This document shows, piece by piece, positions 50,501 to 56,500 of a DNA stretch of 64,000 nucleotides. The notes under the pieces are model-generated. The model made no database searches, had not been told where the DNA came from, and saw nothing but the letters and a program-made list of their open reading frames with translations. This DNA is from Emydura subglobosa (lineage: Eukaryota; Chordata; Testudines; Chelidae). Location: the NCBI GenBank assembly GCA_007922225.1, contig ML679973.1:930001-994000 (forward strand), read 5' to 3'. Position 1 is the first letter of the stretch; each line of letters begins with the position of its first letter. A program made the position numbers and the translations under genes.

Positions 50501-53500
50501 ACCTCCCTTGGAAGCCTGTTCTAGAGCTTAATTACCCTTACAGTTAGAAAGTTTTTCTTAATATCTAACTAAATCTCCCTTGCTTCAGATTAATCCCATT
50601 ACTGCTTCTCCTACCTTTAGTGGACATGGAGAATAGCTGATTCTCATCCTCTTTATAACAGCCCTCAACATATTTGAAGATTTTTATCAGGTCCCCATTC
50701 AGTCTTCTTTTATGAACTAAACATGCCCAGGTTTTTTTTAACCTTTCCTCATAGGTCAGGTTTTCTAAACCCTTTATCATTTTGTTGCTCTCCTCTAAAT
50801 TCTCCAGTTTATCCATATCTTTAGAGCCCTACATGGATACAAAATTTGTATCTGCATCTGATCCATGATCCGCAAAAATGATCTGCATATATCCGCATCT
50901 GCGGATATAAAGCAGATATCCGTGGATTTGCAGGCCTCTATATATCTTTCCTAAAGCATAGCACCCAGAATTGGACACAGTTGGAGTCTTCTGTACTAGT
51001 ATGAGAGTTTGTTTCAGTGTGTCTTTTGTATGAATGTAAACCAATAGGGGTTCTGCAGATGCTTCCACACATCAGGCAAAGGTGGCTGCACATGTTTGCC
51101 ACAGCCTGCTTTCTTTCCTCATTCTTCTCTTTGGCTTTTTCTGTTCTGCTATTCTTGATGGCTTTTATTGCAGACCTACAGCTCTGCCACCATCCTGATC
51201 TCCCAGTAGCAGTAGCTTCTCATATATTTGGATTGACTTGGTCAACTTTTAGATGAGCTTTGAGAGTGTCCTTATATTGTTTTCATTGGAGTCCCAGTGT
51301 TCGTGCTCCTGTTTTCAAATGTCCATAAAATATGGCTTTGGGGGATCGCGTATCATCCATATGTACGAGGTGACAAGCCCAGCGAAGCGGTTCCTGCATG
51401 ATTAGTGATTCAACATTAATCATGCAGCACCGGTACAGAACGTTGATGGTTGGTATCCTGTCAGACCATTTGATGTTACAGATAAGATGCACACCGCACT
51501 TTTAAAAATGTTGTAGTTGCTTCAAGTTCTTCACAGCTGTAGAGAAGGGTGCTTAATATTAATCTTGGTGTGACGACGAATGTCTCTCACATTCCACAGG
51601 CAGCAACAAAGTCAAACATAGGCAGAGCTGGCTTTAGAAATACGTTGCATGATTTCATCATTGATCCTGGCATTAGTAGATAAAGTGCTGCCAAGATACC
51701 AAAATTTTTCTACCATATTAAGCAGTGTGTTATCAATTGTGATTTCTGAGTCAGAATACATTTTTACTGGAGCAGGCTAGTAATGCACTTTGGTTTTCTT
51801 GAGGCTAATAGAGAGTCCAAATTGTTTTGCCAATCTAAAAAAGCTATCGATTAGGTGTTTCATGTCTTCAGCAATATGTGCTATGAGTGCACAGTCATCA
51901 GTGAAGAGGAACTCTCTCACAGGCGATCACTTTAGTACGAGCATGAAGACTATGGAGATTGAAGGTGCTGCCATTTCTGTGGAATTGCATGTAAATACCC
52001 TGAATCTAACAGCATCGCACTAAAGAGAATGGTGAAGAGCGTAGGTGCCAACGCACAGATCTTGCTTAATGCTGTTTGTGACAAAGAAAGGCTTTGATGA
52101 AGCACCATTTTCCAGCAATCTAGCCAGCATGCTGTCATGGAATGAGCACACAACGGGGATGAATTTGTGCAGGCATCCAGCTTTATGCAAGATCTGCCCC
52201 TAGACCCTCCCAGCTAACTGTGTTGAAGGCCTTCATCAGGTCTACAAACATCATATAGAGATCACGGTTTTGTTCCTGGCACTTTTCCTATATTTGGCAA
52301 ACAGCAAAAATCATATCTGCTGCTCTGCTTCCCTCACGAAAGCCACCCTGACTCTCTGAGATGGTGATATGGGTGATGGTGGAGAGTCTGTTGAGCAAGA
52401 TGCGTGCCAAAAATCTTCCCAGCAATGGAAAGAAGCAAGATACCATGATGATTATTACAGACTATTTGGTCACCTTTGCATTTGTATATATGGACATCCT
52501 TGAAGTCTTGAGGCATGGTCTCCTGCTCCCAGATAATGCATGAGCATCTGAGGCATGTGATAACCACTATGCTTATAGACTTCTGGTGGTATTCCATCTA
52601 AGCCAGAAGCCTTTCCTTGTGACAATTTTTTATGGCAGCTTCTGTCTCCATAATACTTGGTGGTCTAGCTAGTTCTTTGTTCTTTGTGTATCAGGAACTG
52701 TGGTATACCATTGACAGCAGCTTCCAAAATTGCAGATGGTCTATTGAGTAGACTATTAAAGCGATCAATAATGGCTTTCGTGTCATTTGCGCTACAGATG
52801 GGAACACTATGGTGAAATAAGGGACCAAAAACTGTTTTCAATTGATAGTCAAAGCATTTAAAGTCTTACTGGTCTGCAGCCTGTTGGATATTCTCTGCTG
52901 TATGCTTCCAGCAATCATCTTTCATTATACACATCTTAGATTGGGCAGATTACTTAAAACTGTGGTAGGAGAAGTCTTGGCCAAAGTCTTGTCAGATAAC
53001 CATGCTTTATGTGCCTCATGCAGAAAGTCAGTTTATGTGCATTATCTCTGAGTTGTTTTCATTGAACCAATCTTGATGTTTCCTTGTGCTAAAGACTAGT
53101 ACGTCACTGGCAGAACTGAGGGTTATATTGCAAAGTCTGCTCCACTCAGCCTTGATGCCCATTACAGGGCTGTCTGATTATGGAAAAGCCTCTGAAAACA
53201 TTTGCGGAAGTCCTTTTTTATCTAAGAGCTTGAGCATTTGAACATTGTGTCTTTATGGTTTTGTCTGACTGTTAATACTTCTTGGAACAGATGGCTAGCT
53301 GCATTTTGGTCCACACCAGTCTCTGGTCAGACCAATTGTCAATACCCCTCATCATCCTGGTCAGATTGACATCCTGCAGCTCACGCTGATGCACTATGAA
53401 ATCAAATGCCACTGGCAGGAACAAGAATGTATCCTTATTGTTTTAAATTTGTTCGCTTGCTGGAATACAGTACTGAATACAGTAATGACCAATGGGTTGG

Positions 53501-56500
53501 CAGCACAGGTAGTAATGTAAGCCAAAGAGATGTATAAATAAATCAGATACGGAGTTCCTGTTTAATTGCATAAGTAAATTAAATGTAGATAGACTTCTTG
53601 CTTAATTGTTATAATTCCTTTTGTATATAAGGAATATTATTGTTTAATGAAGTTCTTTACTGCTTAATGTAAGTGAACTCCATTGTGTTGTTTTTCTGCC
53701 ACTTTGCTGTTTTTCTGAAATTTGTACCATTGAACCTAAAAATATCTTGATTAATTGCTTTCTGGGTGTGAGCGGGGAATGTGTGTGTAGGGCGTAAATA
53801 GATAAGAAGAGAGACACCAGCCCAAACTGTTCTGATAACAAAAAGGGGAGTGCAACTGCAACTATTATCCTGACCCTGAAGGCCGAAGAGTGCAGATAAA
53901 CAACCCTAAAGCACGGGAGAATCCACCATGAGAACAGAATAAAGTGTGAAATAAGAAGAGGAGGGTCATGCTTGCAATTGACGTGATGAACTACCATACA
54001 GAATCCGGAGGCTGCGTGACACAGCAAGACTCATAGGATTGCATGGGAACTGACTACTATAAAAGATGGGGTGAGAACATGCGTTCATTGGGTTCGTTCT
54101 GCAATCATCATCACGGAGCATCAGATCATGACCAACAGAGGCCCGGCTCTCCCCTCGGGTTCAGCCTGTCTGGCCACTAGGCTGACTCGAGCAACACACA
54201 GGACTGGTAACTCTATCATACCAGCTGAAGAACTTATGGGTGTGTGAATGAGTGAATGCAATAGCTTTTAACGATCTTTATATTTACAATAAACATGGGG
54301 TATTGCCTTCTCCCCTGAACAAGATTCTGCAGGTCTTTTCTTTTACAAGTATAAAATTTTGGTGTAGAATTGCGAAGGGGCACATTGGCAGTATATCACG
54401 CTTGTTATAAATTCAGTGTGCACATCCTCAGCTATAGTAAGCTGAGTAGTGAGAAGAAGGATCAGATCTAATACCTTGTTAAACTCTGAAGGATATAGGG
54501 GTTTGCAGTAAATTGATTCGAGAAACATATTTAAGAGAAGGCAGTCCAGAGATGCCCGTAGAAAGGGTCAGGAGACACCATGAACACTCCCTTTGTTCAA
54601 GAAGTTACATCTTTTAAACAAATTTTACAGAGGTTTGGGCACAGCCTGTGGACTGAATAGGTACTAACACGTCTGTACTTTTCTTGGCTTAGGTTTTCCT
54701 TCCTAAGTCATTCCCTATTGCTTCTTCTCCCTTCCTCCCCCCTTCCTCTGCCACATTTTCTTTTTGTTTGGAGAGTTAAGGGTTAAAGCCACAGTTGGCA
54801 TGTTAAAGAATGTTGTTGCTGTTAGCCTGTACTTTAAAATTATCTCACAGGGCTAATTGGTTGCTTTTCACACACACACACCCCACTTGTACTTTTGTTT
54901 TTCTGAAATTTTAATGGAGGGAACTTTTGATATCTATGTAAAGAGCTTTTTACAAAGCACAGACTAAGGCAGCTGTGTTGCAAAGATTGTATTTGGTGGC
55001 TCAGGTTTTACAAGCACAATATACCACCTTAAGAAATGAATAAAATGTGTAAGAATCAGCTCAGCAAAGTCAAAAAACCAGTGGCTGGTAAACACAGCAC
55101 TCTGAGTAAGGCCTGGTCTACACAGCCGGTGAAATTTGGCAGCAGTCGACAGGAGTTATGCAAGTTACACAGAGAAGCTTGCGAAACTCCCATCGACTTC
55201 ATAACTTCTGTTTAGTGCACCGTCTCCACTGCACTGCGCTGACGGGAAATGCGTACCCGTTGACGCAGCGCTACACTTTTTGGGGAGGTCGTTTTATTAA
55301 ATCAACTTCCGGATCGATTGAGCAGGTCTTCACTTCCACACAGTCAATCCGGATAAATCGATCTGATGGAGGCAAATTTGCCGCCATCAATATAGACATA
55401 CCTTAAGAGAAGAGAGGGTTTAAAACCACAAAACTATGTTGCCAGTTGAAAGCTATGGCAGCAAAGAATAATATAATAAAGCCCAGATATGGTACTTTAA
55501 ATGCAAAAGTAAGTGATTTACAGGAAAAAAGAGTTAAAAATAGCTGTTGTAAAAATTAATACTAACATTCTCCACTGCATTATTAATGAAGATATTGAAT
55601 AGTACCAGACCCAGGATTGACAGGGTCCAGACCCCATTAACTACATCCTCCCAGTTTGACTGCAAACCATTGATAACTACTCTTTGAGTACAGTCTTTCA
55701 ATCAGTTGTGTATTCACCTTATAGTAATTTCATCTAGACCACATTTCTCTAATTTGCTTATGAGAATGTCATGTGGGATAGTGTCAAAAGCCTTACTAAA
55801 ATCAAAACATCTGCTTGCCCCCATCCACTAGGCCATTATCTGACCTATGTCCAGAATTTCGTTCCTAAGGAGTAGGTGAATAATTCATATCCATGAGAAG
55901 TGCTGGGTTCAGAAATTGAGTTCAGCAGTTCCTGGTTATTTGTGGTCAGTACTAGTTTAGTGGGCATGATTAATGGCTGCTGTGATAAGAGAGGAAGGAT
56001 TGCATTGTGTGTTCTATAGCTAGTGTGCAGTCTCAGGCATTCTTTCTGCTGTAGTTCGTCTGCGTCTGCCCATGACTTCTTCATTTTGCATCTTCTGTCA
56101 CAGTTCATTGGAGAACCGGAGAGATCTTTTTGGATAATGGAGAAGTAGATGTTTTGGTGCTACAGTTGCTTCCTGGCACCTTTCGTCTACAAGTGTGTAG
56201 GGCCTTCATAGAATCATAGATCAGGATCACATGAATATCAGCCTCAGGTTGGCGTACCTTTGTGTTACATACATTGCAACAGTGCTGCTTGTTCACACTG
56301 GAAGCCAACAGAAGTACAAACTATCTGAAGTTCAGGCAGAGGACTTGGCAGTCCAGAACTTTCTTCTCTACATCACTGTCCCAGAAATTCTGGCAGATTA
56401 GCAGGAGTCCTCCACTCCGGCCTCTCACAGTGCAGCTCTTCATTACACAGAAAGCTGCCAGAATTCACGGTACCAGAGACTTAGTACAGTCACTAAGACT

